Source of the DNA: Fictibacillus solisalsi
GTDB taxonomy: Bacteria; Bacillota; Bacilli; Bacillales; Fictibacillaceae
Length of the DNA stretch: 64,000 bases
Assembly: GCF_900103485.1 (NCBI RefSeq)
Contig: NZ_FNHW01000001.1
Coordinates: forward strand, 1,337,418-1,401,417
Reading direction: 5' to 3'
Shown here: positions 52,244 through 59,992 of the stretch, piece after piece
Position numbering within the stretch: position 1 is the stretch's first letter
Layout of the letters: every line of letters starts with the position of its first letter
Position numbers and translations under genes: made by a program
Notes under the pieces: generated by a model
Told to the model about the DNA's origin: nothing
What the model saw: the letters and a program-made list of their open reading frames with translations, nothing else
Databases searched by the model: none

Positions 52244-53920
52244 TTATTCTGTAATTCCTACCTGGTCATAAGCTGAGATAACAGCTGCTTGTTCGGCACT
52301 TCCTTCTCCATACAAGTCAACCGCAGACTGGATAAGCGCATGGCGTGAATCAAGAAACGTGGAATTTGGCGTCAAATAGGTAGTTAATGCACGGTAATAA
52401 ATTTGCGCAAGCTTCGGTTTTCCAATTTTAATACCGGTTAAATAAGCGGCATGGTTGATGATCGACGAATTGATGTGCACGCCGCCGTTATCCAGGTTAA
52501 GCGGCAAGTTGTAATATTCATCCATGTTTTTTGGGTACATACCTTTTCCGTTGCCGTACGGTACATAATCCTCTTTAACAGGATACTTGTCCGGCTTGCT
52601 TAAGCTGCGGAGTGAAGGACGTCCGTCAAAAATAGCTGCAGGAGCCATCGCATCTTCTCCCACTTCCCAATCGTCCTTATCAATTAACGTTCCAAAAATA
52701 TCGGAGAACGCTTCGTTCAATGCTCCTGATTGATTTCGGTAAATCAGCCCTGCTGTGTTCGTTGTTACGCCATGTGTCATTTCATGAGCAGCAACATCCA
52801 ATGCCGCCGATAACGGGATGAAGAAAATGTTGTCACCGTCACCATACGTCATCTGTCTGCCGTTCCAAAACGCATTGTTATAATTCTCACCATAGTGGAC
52901 CGTAGAAATGATTTCTCCGCCTTTTCCGTCAATGGAGTTTCGGCCTAGTTCATCCTTGTAGAAATGATAAACCTGTTCGGAGTTGTAATGCGCATCTACC
53001 GCAGCAGCATCATATTTATCCCTGAATGAAGCATCATTTCCGGAATATAACGTACCCGGAAGCGGAACAGTTCTTGAATCCCACTGGTTTTTAAAATCAT
53101 ACGTAGAAATTGCCTTGAGCCCAGGGTGGGAAATGTCTTTCAGGAAGAATTGCTGTCCATTCTCTCCGCTTGTATGAGAGATATGTAATTGTTTGCGCAG
53201 GATACCCTTTATTCCAATCCCATTGCCGGTGCTTGGTGTGAGTTCACCCGCATCCATAATTCCATTATACTGATCAATGACTTTTCCGGTGCTGGCATCC
53301 ACAAATACAAACCAGTTGCCAGGCTGCTTTCCAAGGAAGTTCACATTAACCTTATAGGCTGTGTAGTGTTTTCCGTTAAAAGGATAAACAACCAGATCAC
53401 CAGTAGGATCATACTCCAGAACGTCTGGTGCATTTACCGCATTTTTTGCAGTTTTTACTGCCGCATCTTTGGAGACGTAAGGAACCGTATCAAGGGGAGC
53501 GGATTCCAATTGATCATTATAGTAGCCCGTTACTCCTTGAACTTCACCCGCTTTGGAATAGTGAACGGTAACCTCTGCTCCTTCAACAGGTACTCCGTTT
53601 TTGGTTTGCTGAAGGCGTACGTGTGTCATGCCCAGCTTATCGGTTTCGATTCGCTTTTGTTTGAATGAACTTTCAGGATCTTTCATACCGAGTTTCATCT
53701 TATTTGTTTGTAAATAAGAAATGGCATTTGCTTTGTTCTTTGCTTTGAATTTCTGCGACTTAAGCCCTGTCGCAAAAATAGACTCCGCTTTGCCTGCCTT
53801 TACTTGCGTCGACAAGACATCTTTGGTTTTAGATTGTGCTGCGGCGGTTGGAGAAGAAACAAATGGCGCGGTAAGGAGTGTAGCAGATAAAAGCATAGGA
53901 ATAACAACTTTTTTCTTCAA
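52244..53920 (-). CDS. Bacillolysin-type neutral metalloprotease (M4)
   Basis: This secreted thermolysin-family protease has a prepro form of 558 residues. A signal peptide (MKKKVVIPMLLSATLLTAPF..AAA) and a FTP/PepSY propeptide (about 20-220) come first. The mature enzyme follows, with the zinc site HEMTH (379-383) and the third ligand Glu in NEAFSDIFG (near 403), and GGVHINSSIINHAAYLTG with the catalytic His. The TTG start at 53920 has AGGAGGGATTTTA seven bases before it; the longer frame from 53953 is unlikely. Products of this family (NprE/NprB) degrade extracellular protein. Confidence 0.93.
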   Translation of the reverse strand: MKKKVVIPMLLSATLLTAPFVSSPTAAAQSKTKDVLSTQVKAGKAESIFATGLKSQKFKAKNKANAISYLQTNKMKLGMKDPESSFKQKRIETDKLGMTHVRLQQTKNGVPVEGAEVTVHYSKAGEVQGVTGYYNDQLESAPLDTVPYVSKDAAVKTAKNAVNAPDVLEYDPTGDLVVYPFNGKHYTAYKVNVNFLGKQPGNWFVFVDASTGKVIDQYNGIMDAGELTPSTGNGIGIKGILRKQLHISHTSGENGQQFFLKDISHPGLKAISTYDFKNQWDSRTVPLPGTLYSGNDASFRDKYDAAAVDAHYNSEQVYHFYKDELGRNSIDGKGGEIISTVHYGENYNNAFWNGRQMTYGDGDNIFFIPLSAALDVAAHEMTHGVTTNTAGLIYRNQSGALNEAFSDIFGTLIDKDDWEVGEDAMAPAAIFDGRPSLRSLSKPDKYPVKEDYVPYGNGKGMYPKNMDEYYNLPLNLDNGGVHINSSIINHAAYLTGIKIGKPKLAQIYYRALTTYLTPNSTFLDSRHALIQSAVDLYGEGSAEQAAVISAYDQVGITE

Positions 53921-54066
53921 TAAAATCCCTCCTGCAAAATGTTGTATTACCATTTTAGTATAGTAGAGTAAAAGAGAAGAAAAAATAGACTGATATTCCT
54001 ATTTTGTATATTTATTCCATTTTATCGTCTTTTAAAATTTAAGCTATTAAAACTTTATTTCCATAA

Positions 54067-54099
54067 CAAAAAAGAGCCAAATCCACAAAGGACTTGGCT
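54067..54099 (-). terminator. Terminator pointing toward bacillolysin, end of upstream minus-strand remnants
   Basis: AGCCAA (54075) pairs with TTGGCT (54094), with TCC/GGA inside, and on the minus strand it is followed by a T-run. It ends whatever minus-strand transcript came from the remnants above it. The stretch 54100-54249 shows nothing recognisable. Confidence 0.6.
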
Positions 54100-54249
54100 A
54101 CTCAATGAGGGTATTTCATTAGGGGGTGTGTCAAAATCTTGTTCCCAACGATTATAGATTTATCTTACCATAGCACATTAATAAGTCAACGCTTTTATGC
54201 ACTAAAAGAAAAAATGGTAAGAACGTCTCGGTTGTCCATCTATTTACCG

Positions 54250-54549
54250 TTAAAATTTTACTAAAGCATAGTCATATTTACGCTTCAAATATTCTGTACT
54301 TTCCATGATAAAAGACTCCTTTGTCCCGCTCTCTGCTCAAACGAAAAAGAGTTCCATAGTTTAATACCTTTCCCGGCTTCAACAATCTTCAGTTTATTAT
54401 CTTCTACACTAAAAATCTTTAGCATGGGATTACAATCCCGTCACTAAATATGGAGTTTCTAGTTGGCGCCCCGCCTCAATTCCTATGATCACATCAATCA
54501 AATTTCTCCGTTTCTGTACAAGCTCCCTCACACTCTCTACAATGTCCAT
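54250..54549 (-). pseudogene. Broken gene of unknown product
   Basis: From ATG 54549 the first frame gives 39 residues (MDIVESVRELVQKRRNLIDV.. RQLETPYLVTGL) and stops. Another frame gives LKIFSVEDNKLKIVEAGKGI, then SFEQRAGQRSLL. A third gives MESTEYLKRKYDYALVKF to a stop at 54250-54252. Each part looks like coding sequence, so I read a protein of about 95 residues broken by two or more frameshifts. Function unknown. Confidence 0.45.
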
Positions 54550-54594
54550 TATCTTGGTGCTTAAAAATTTTTAAAAAAGTCGTACGTAAAATAA

Positions 54595-54863
54595 ACAAAA
54601 AAGGTCTGTATCGTTTGGAATTATTACCTTATGGGCCCCTTTATTAAAGCAGGAGATTATTTGGGCAAGTGCATGCAGGAATATAAAATGATTTGTTACT
54701 AGCGGCTTTTTGTATTTTTTCCAGGTTTAGTAGTCCCACGAATTGTTAAGTCTCCTGTAATTTCATACTCACCTGGGCTTTTTGAAAATTATCCCTAGTT
54801 CCATATTCCCAATTGTGCAAATGAAGTTCAACAATAATTACAATGTGATTTATTATATCAACA
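54595..54863. pseudogene. YceI-type remnant and other fragments
   Basis: On the minus strand (54699-54790), SPGEYEITGDLTIRGTTKPG resembles the conserved strand pair of YceI-family proteins (G-D-L-T-I-R-G-x-T-K-P). It is bounded by stops and has a shifted upstream reading. On the plus strand at about 54595-54702, KGLYRLELLPYGP continues in another frame as FIKAGDYLGKCMQEYKMIC. It is not recognised. Both are decayed. No intact gene lies here. Confidence 0.4.
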
Positions 54864-55118
54864 TTAAATAATCAGGATCCACAAGGCTCCCAAGCTAAAT
54901 CCATGTTGTTCAAGATACAATAGAGCTCTTTTGTATATCGGGATTTTTTTAATTATGGGATTTCCTTGGTCATCCTGTTTAATCCTTTTATTGCAAACCT
55001 CGCAGTACAGAAGATACTTCACTACTTTTTCTGTACCCACATAATTAACAACCCTTACGCCTTTTTCGGGTACAGTGTGCAATCCTTTCTTGCACTGCTT
55101 AAGTTTGTCAACACTCAT
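54864..55118 (-). CDS. Small Cys-containing protein of unknown function
   Basis: The 84-residue protein starts MSVDKLKQCKKGLHTV and contains YCEVCNKRIKQDDQGNPI, a Cys-x2-Cys pair that with the first Cys and His could make a zinc ribbon. The C-terminus is hydrophobic (LEQHGFSLGALWILII) and may touch the membrane. AAGGAGACTGGT precedes ATG 55118; longer starts at 55136 and 55211 lack this. I do not recognise it. It is an isolated gene among remnants. Confidence 0.55.
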   Translation of the reverse strand: MSVDKLKQCKKGLHTVPEKGVRVVNYVGTEKVVKYLLYCEVCNKRIKQDDQGNPIIKKIPIYKRALLYLEQHGFSLGALWILII

Positions 55119-55307
55119 ACCAGTCTCCTTATCCATGCAGGTATTTGTAATTTTTTCTATAATTATAAAATAAAAACAATTACAATAGAGAGGTAATTTT
55201 AATGGGCCCAATAACTTTTTATAAAACAGTAAATAGCGAGGAATACGGGTTTACCGTCTTTGAGCGAAAATCCACTCAACACTAAATAAATGAAAGGTAA
55301 ATTAAAT

Positions 55308-55781
55308 ATGCCTATAATTAAACATGATATTTTTATTAATGCACCTATCAATGTTTGTTTTGACCTTGCGAGAAACGTAGATGTACACATAGAAACAACA
55401 AGTAAAACAAAGGAAAGAGCGATTGATGGTGTTACAGTTGGACTGATGGAAAATGGCGATACAGTTACTTGGGAAGCCATCCATCTTGGAGTAAAACAAA
55501 AATTAACCGCTAAGATAATAGAGATGGAAAAACCATATAAATTTAAAGATGCTATGGTAAAGGGAGCATTCCACTCATTTACACATACACACGAATTTAT
55601 AGAAAGTGGCACAGGGACTATTATGAAAGATACCTTTTCTTATAAATCTCCTTTTGGCATTCTTGGAGTAATAGCAGATAGATTATTTTTAGAAAAATAT
55701 ATGAGAAATTTCATTGTAAATCGTGCTAAAGAGTTAAAAAGGATAGCTGAAAAAAGTAATGGAACCACTTCATTAAGTTAA
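55308..55781 (+). CDS. SRPBCC-fold protein
   Basis: The 157-residue protein matches the START/SRPBCC helix-grip family: FINAPINVCFDLARNVDVHIETT, WEAIHLGVKQKLTAKIIEMEKPYKF and GTIMKDTFSYKSPFGILGVI. The last is followed by a long C-terminal helix (FLEKYMRNFIVNRAKELKRIA), in the order expected. Such proteins bind hydrophobic ligands. The ligand is unknown. The ATG at 55308 has AAAGGT nine bases before it; the in-frame ATG at 55290 overlaps the site. Confidence 0.78.
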   Translation: MPIIKHDIFINAPINVCFDLARNVDVHIETTSKTKERAIDGVTVGLMENGDTVTWEAIHLGVKQKLTAKIIEMEKPYKFKDAMVKGAFHSFTHTHEFIESGTGTIMKDTFSYKSPFGILGVIADRLFLEKYMRNFIVNRAKELKRIAEKSNGTTSLS

Positions 55782-56144
55782 AATTTAACAGAGCTTATCC
55801 ATTAAAAAGGAGCAATATGAAAAATTAATATAATAAACTATCATTAGACAAAAAGCGGCAGCGATTAGTTTTTAAAGCCATGGAGTCAAAAGTTAAAAGA
55901 ACAATTTCAACAGTTCTTAAAAGAAAAACAAAAAGAATTAATGAAGAAAAAGGATTTCCCGAAAAAAAAAGTATAAATTTAATCGAGGTATGATGGTGAC
56001 GTGATAGAGAGGATTTTTATTTTGGCGAGGTGCCAGGATAGATATCCTCTCTTTACATTTTATGTACAAAAACAACATTCTTTTAGATGTTCAAAAGTCT
56101 ACCTCCGAAGAGATAGACTTTACTAACATTCGATTTTCAAACCA
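55782..56144. other. Gene-poor stretch with a small remnant and hairpins
   Basis: Around 55878-55975 the plus strand reads LKPWSQKLKEQFQQFLKEKQ, then ELMKKKDFPKKKV, after a stop, suggesting a decayed Lys/Glu-rich tail. A stem AGAGAGGAT..ATCCTCTCT spans 56006-56053. A hairpin with TTCG loop (56093-56121) lies after the minus-strand small gene at 56145 and may terminate it. Confidence 0.35.
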
Positions 56145-56294
56145 TTAGTTATGATGCTGACGACGCTTTTTCTTTCTTTTACAAATGAAACTAGAAGATG
56201 AGCTTGAAGATGAGCTTGAAGATGAACGTCGACGTTTACATTTACATTTGCAATTGAATTTACATTTATTTCTCTTTTTATGAGAAGATGACAT
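56145..56294 (-). CDS. Cys/Ser/Lys/Arg-rich small protein, probable spore coat or crust component (49 aa)
   Basis: From the ATG at 56294 the gene encodes MSSSHKKRNKCKFNCKCKCK, then three Arg, a run of twelve Ser, and FICKRKKKRRQHHN. The Cys-Lys alternation and Ser run are typical of low-complexity spore coat proteins in Bacilli, but I know no exact family. A 12-base direct repeat (GATGAGCTTGAA on the plus strand) underlies the Ser tract, so its length may vary between strains. AGGAGGTGAAATATA gives an excellent ribosome site. A sigma-K-like promoter lies about 60 bp upstream. The leader holds a long hairpin (56321-56353). Confidence 0.7.
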   Translation of the reverse strand: MSSSHKKRNKCKFNCKCKCKRRRSSSSSSSSSSSSFICKRKKKRRQHHN

Positions 56295-56353
56295 TATATT
56301 TCACCTCCTCGCCTATCAAATTGAGAATAAGAGAGCATCTCTTATTCTCTCAA

Positions 56354-56381
56354 TATAATATGTAGAAAATAGTAGATTGTG
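56354..56381 (-). promoter_or_regulatory. Candidate sigma-K (mother-cell) promoter
   Basis: On the minus strand, CAC (56381-56379), a 16-bp gap and CATATTATA (56362-56354) match the sigma-K pattern of AC at -35 and CATANNNTA at -10. Sigma-E recognises a similar -10. Confidence 0.5.
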
Positions 56382-56496
56382 AAAAAAAAACTTAAAAATG
56401 TGCGAATAGTACAGTTAGTGTTCATTAAAAATTCAGTTGTTTAATTTTTTTGAGATAAATCAACATTCAAATTTAACAGAGCTTATAATAAAAAAG

Positions 56497-56520
56497 ACCG
56501 CGGGCATATAGCCTGCGGCA
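56497..56520 (-). terminator. Terminator on the minus strand
   Basis: CCGCAGGC pairs with GCCCGCGG across a short loop, followed on the minus strand by T-run. It would end the RNase H-like remnant's transcript. Confidence 0.65.
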
Positions 56521-56551
56521 ACAACAATGTTCTAGGGGGTGTTACTTTCAT

Positions 56552-56941
56552 CTACCCAGAAATGTAGCTCTGAAACCTTACATCTGCGAGCTTATCTTTT
56601 AAATGTTGAAAAACGTGATCCTTGTCCTGTGTTTTCTCATAGGAATGAAAATGAAGGTGATGCTCTCCTTCTCTTGCAGCTTCAACCAGTTTCTGACCAC
56701 AGTCTAATTCCTCCAAGATTCCTTATGCAACTTCTTTCTTCCCACTGCGTTTTTAGAATGAAGATGAATTTTACAGGGCTCCTTTACTTTCTTTATGGCA
56801 TACGCCATAAGCAGTAACATGGTTCGGTTTGTCGTTCTTTCGATAATCCCCTTTACCATTTCTTGCTTGGTTTTCCCGCCATATTCCCAGGTGATAAATC
56901 CATCCCCACCCGTGCACAAAATAAATGTTGACCTCCTTCAT
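56552..56941 (-). pseudogene. RNase H-like gene, frameshifted
   Basis: It begins MKEVNIYFVHGWGWIYH from ATG 56941 after AGGAGGTGTGTAT. The frame then shifts to GGDGFITWEYGGKTKQEMVK, ERTTNRTMLLLMAYAIKKVK, and EPCKIHLHSKNAV, which follows the RNase H fold order (first strands, then TTNR-x-x-L-L helix, then the S-D/S-K strand). A third frame gives LDCGQKLVEAAREGEHHLHF up to 56552. The catalytic DGG of the first strand and the later Asp appear lost or altered. At least two frameshifts make it inactive as read. Confidence 0.55.
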
Positions 56942-57074
56942 ATACACACCTCCTATTCTCGTGTTTATCCTACAATATTTGTCGAACGAAACATGTGGTA
57001 TTTGGGCATTGGGGATTTTACACTATTCTTAACAAACAGGTTAACCAGCCTGTTAACAATGAGGAGGGATTCAA

Positions 57075-57323
57075 ATGGTTGCACATGAATTATTGAAAAA
57101 AGCACTTGAGGAAATCAGTCATTTGCATGAAGATGAAGAGTTCCTTGTGAAAGACCTATTTAAGGGATACGAATGGAAAAGGATCCCTTTAAACGAGCGG
57201 CTTCGCTTAGGCGTATTGTTTTTAAATGAAGTCATGACCCGTTATGAACCATCCATTGAAATCTTAGAAAAGAGCCCTTCCAATCAACAGATATACAAAA
57301 TAAAGCAGAGTGTAAAGATTTAA
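57075..57323 (+). CDS. Small DUF1413-like protein
   Basis: The 82-residue protein reads KKALEEISHLHEDEEFLVKD, LFKGYEWKRIPLNERLRLGV, and ends with NQQIYKIKQSVKI. This matches the small DUF1413 family (F-L-V-K-D-L-F-K-G-Y-E-W), often found in mobile or phage-associated loci, with unknown role. AGGAGGGATTCAA precedes the ATG. The next gene follows 20 bp later, so they may be coupled. Confidence 0.65.
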   Translation: MVAHELLKKALEEISHLHEDEEFLVKDLFKGYEWKRIPLNERLRLGVLFLNEVMTRYEPSIEILEKSPSNQQIYKIKQSVKI

Positions 57324-57343
57324 TAAAGGGGCTGGATTTAAAA

Positions 57344-57876
57344 TTGGGGGCCAAAAAAGGTAAAAGCAAGAATACCATTTACAAAACCTATATTTCTTGG
57401 AAGATAATACCCAACGGAATAATTATTATTGGAGGCATACTGGTTTGCATTGCATGGACTGGTGAAAAGGTAAGCTTAGAATGTGCTTCTTTAACAGGGG
57501 TATTTGCCCTGCTTGCCGATTACGTCAGTTCTTGGTCCGAATCTGGAGAAGCAAGTCAAAACTTTATTAAACGGCACAAGAAAAACAAATCGCTTATCAG
57601 GGAAATAAAGAAGCGTGATCCTTCCTATCTAAACAAAATGGCTCAAGATCGCAAAATCAAAATCTTCAACATCCTAGCAACCACTTTTACCCTTATTTTT
57701 TACATGAGTGTTGTTGTTACGATACTCACTTTTCTGATGCCGAGTGTATATGTTTATTCGAAAATGAAAAATTCAGCAAATTTAACGATGCATTCACGCC
57801 CATTGCACTAGGGTTTGCTGTAGCTTTAATGGGTCTTAGAAGAAAAACACATGTAAAAAACAATGTAAAAGTATAA
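57344..57876 (+). pseudogene. Small membrane protein with 3' frameshift
   Basis: The frame from 57344 gives a 155-residue product with membrane segments at about 25-40 (IIPNGIIIIGGILVCIAW), 45-60 and 110-135 (IFNILATTFTLIFYMSVVVT). It ends in SKMKNSANLTMHSRPLH. Immediately after, in another frame, KFSKFNDAFTPIALGFAVAL and MGLRRKTHVKNNVKV continue to a TAA at 57874-57876, with a further membrane helix. The shift falls near the A-run at about 57767. Either the gene is broken or the sequence has an indel. The TTG start has AAAGGGG upstream. The family is not recognised. Confidence 0.55.
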
Positions 57877-58051
57877 AAATAGACAAGATCTTGTTTGAAG
57901 TCTATACTTTTACCATCGTCAAAATTTGATCATTGAGTGCAGCATCCATTTACGGGTGCTGCCTTTTTTATGCCCTTCATTTAAAAAGCTGATTAGTTTT
58001 AATGAATCTCGTCTTTTTTATTCGGACACAATAAACTTGAGGTGAAAGTTT

Positions 58052-58183
58052 ATGTTGTTTCCTACCTATTTCCCGAAACTGCCAATGGGGTTTTGGTTCG
58101 TATCATTTTTCCTTTTGATTTTCGTTTATGGTTTGATTCGAGCATTTGTATTAAGAGCCAGGGATAAAAAGAGAAATGGATAG
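58052..58183 (+). CDS. Small single-helix membrane protein (43 aa)
   Basis: From ATG 58052, MLFPTYFPKLPMGFWFVSFF then LLIFVYGLIRAFVLRARDKKRNG forms one transmembrane helix with a positively charged tail. GAGGTGAAAGTTT gives a good ribosome site. I do not recognise it. Such peptides are common in spore formers and usually lie in the membrane with the basic end inside. It sits alone between two broken genes. Confidence 0.6.
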   Translation: MLFPTYFPKLPMGFWFVSFFLLIFVYGLIRAFVLRARDKKRNG

Positions 58184-58241
58184 TTTCTTTACTTACCTTT
58201 GTAGAATCAGCTTTGAAAAATGTGTGTCTTTATGTAAAAAA

Positions 58242-58261
58242 GGGAGAGCTACGCCCTCTCC
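58242..58261 (-). terminator. Terminator on the minus strand after the nrdJ remnant
   Basis: GGAGAG pairs with CTCTCC across an 8-nt loop, and on the minus strand CCTTTTTTAC follows. Confidence 0.65.
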
Positions 58262-58268
58262 TTCGTTT

Positions 58269-59236
58269 CTATGCAATCAGAACCTTCTCGGCCCGGTAGC
58301 ATTTGTCTAACGACTTTACAGGCTCCCCTGTCTCTTTGTCGTAAAAGGTATTCCCTTTTTTATGATTGTAGCTAATGATCCGAGCAGCGGCTGGCACTTC
58401 TCCTTTAACTGCACGGAGGGTATCAATTGCAAACGCATGAACGTTCTTCTTGTTCTCCTCATTTGATTCCATAGCTTGAGCAAGAGGGTCAGTGGCAGAT
58501 ACTCGAATACGATGAATGTAGTATGGCGCGTGAGCTGCATGCTAGCCTGAGCTTACGCCACCAGCCAACAAGGATTGTGTTCCTTCCGGTTTTACGGCTG
58601 TTACGTTCTTAGGACGCGGAACACCCATTAGGTCATAACGGTAAGATTCTTCTTTCGTCACTTTACGAAGTTCAGCAAGTAGTGCAATCTCTTCTTCTAC
58701 CGTCATGCCTACAGCTTCGTTCATATCTACCCAACCGGTTAGTGAGCAGCCGGTTAAGCGGTGCATCTTTTGAATCTCATCCCATTCCGGAAGTTCAAGA
58801 TCGATGGTTGTCATTCGAACGCCGATGCGTGCGGAAATACGAGCAGCCTGGAGCAAGGTTTCTATTAAGCTTTCCGTTTTCAACATGGTTGATTGCTGGA
58901 ATAGTAGAGAGGTTGCAGAGGCCTCGATCGTCGAGCAAAATTTCGACACATGGGTTTACTGTTTTAAACCATGGGAAGCGGCGAAGGGCTTCTTTTGCAT
59001 TGATAAACCCTGGCTCACCTTCATATTTAAGTAGGGAAACGATAAGCTTTAATTGCTCTCGGGAAGGTTTTTTGAAGTAAACAGCGGAGTTATTGGACAT
59101 CCAGCGATGCTCCAAATGGTAACGACCAGATACAAAAGGAATCTGATTCCCTTTGTCATCAACTACATTCGGATCAAATCGGAATTCCATTTCAGGGACA
59201 TTCGGATTCGTGGCTTTTAGTTCCTCATAACCGGGC
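58269..59236 (-). pseudogene. nrdJ: Class II (adenosylcobalamin) ribonucleotide reductase, C-terminal fragment
   Basis: The minus strand reads PGYEELKATNPNVPEMEFRF, then NPCVEILLDDRGLCNLST, a frameshift, GVRMTTIDLELPEWDEIQKM, GCSLTGWVDM and NVTAVKPEGTQSLLAGGVSSG. A TAG (58542-58544) follows, and the same frame goes on with HAAHAPYYIHRIRVSATDPL, then NEENKKNVHAFAIDTL and VPAAARIISYN to the end. These are landmarks of the NrdJ/RTPR catalytic core. The N-terminal third is missing, one frameshift (near 58860) and one in-frame stop break the rest, and the C-terminal Cys pair is not seen. It cannot be functional. Confidence 0.8.
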
Positions 59237-59239
59237 CAC

Positions 59240-59429
59240 CCGCAGCATCATGTACTGAATATCCTCCAGTTAAAAGTTTGTATTTCTGATTGATTGCTGA
59301 TTGACTTCTACCCAGGCGGTCCATCAAAAATTGAACACCTGCCACCCCATAAGAATCAAGTAAGAACTCTTCCTCCCATTGCGCCTATGGCTTTTTATGG
59401 TTTCGAGGCAACTCATCTTGTGATTTCAT
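59240..59429 (-). pseudogene. Helix-turn-helix fragment fused to the nrdJ remnant
   Basis: From ATG 59429 (AGAGGTG upstream) the frame gives MKSQDELPRNHKKP, a TAG at 59385-59387, and continues in frame with AQWEEEFLLDSYGVAGVQFL then MDRLGRSQSAINQKYKLL. This is a Myb/SANT-like helix-turn-helix (W-x-x-x-E-E-x-F-L, then L-G-R-S-x-x-A-I). It runs into nrdJ sequence near 59240, so a rearrangement joined two gene pieces. Not functional as read. Confidence 0.5.
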
Positions 59430-59587
59430 ACTTAAGCACCTCTATAAAGATAACCACCTTCATTAAATGAAGATGGTCAAGTGAGGTGAGGCTAAATGAA
59501 AGGGTTATTAACTATCTACCCTTCTACCTCAGCTGTAAACTTAAAAATTATTAATTTAGTAAACTATATAATTGTTTGAATATTTCA

Positions 59588-59670
59588 TGGTATAATTAAA
59601 ACACTCTAGAATAAGTAGTGGCATTACTACCACGAAGAAAGAACTCCCTCCCCTTGGGAGTTCTTTTTTA
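59588..59670 (+). ncRNA. Candidate short transcript with its own terminator
   Basis: An extended -10, TGGTATAAT (59588-59596), is followed about 45 nt later by a terminator whose stem AAAGAACTCCC..GGGAGTTCTTT ends in T6 (59637-59670). Between them GTAGTGG and CCACTAC-like arms can form another small hairpin. The -35 is poor. A product of about 65 nt with no reading frame would be a small RNA. The terminator also serves the minus-strand gene that ends at 59668. Confidence 0.35.
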
Positions 59671-59916
59671 TGCTTTGCTCTTGTCTTTAATTATAATATA
59701 GCAGATCATATACATACCAGAGACCATAAATAAAATACTTATAATATAAGGCACCCATCCTACGGAATCATTTAAAATTGTAGTCAATTTGCCTGGCGGG
59801 TCTGACCATCCATTTAACTGGGATGCGTACAAAGAAAATGCTGCATGCATAATCCCAAATATTAAGCCACTCACTGTAAACAAAACTAGGCCGAATATGA
59901 ATAGTCTGTTTCTCAT
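59668..59916 (-). CDS. Small membrane protein (82 aa)
   Basis: The protein has two clear hydrophobic segments, RLFIFGLVLFTVSGLIFGIM (5-24) and VPYIISILFMVSGMYMICYI (55-74), joined by a 30-residue loop, and ends in a basic tail (KDKSKA). AGGGGGATGAA precedes the ATG. I do not recognise the family. It sits among remnants and may be lineage-specific. Its 3' end overlaps a terminator. Confidence 0.6.
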   Translation of the reverse strand: MRNRLFIFGLVLFTVSGLIFGIMHAAFSLYASQLNGWSDPPGKLTTILNDSVGWVPYIISILFMVSGMYMICYIIIKDKSKA

Positions 59917-59957
59917 TTCATCCCCCTTAATATGTAAATATTTTCTATTTTAAGTAT

Positions 59958-59988
59958 AACAAAACCACCCCAAACAGGGTGGCTTTTT
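59958..59988. terminator. Hairpin terminator between small membrane gene and subtilase remnant
   Basis: AACCACCC pairs with GGGTGGCTT across a 6-nt loop, followed by T-run on the plus strand and with A-run on the other side. Confidence 0.65.
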
Positions 59989-59992
59989 TAGA

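Noticed and set aside
55199-55612. Minus-strand frame of 137 residues opposite the SRPBCC gene
   Set aside because: The plus strand gives a clear family match and ribosome site; the minus frame does not.
56795-57088. Plus-strand frame over the RNase H-like remnant
   Set aside because: It has no ribosome site and is opposite recognisable RNase H-like sequence.
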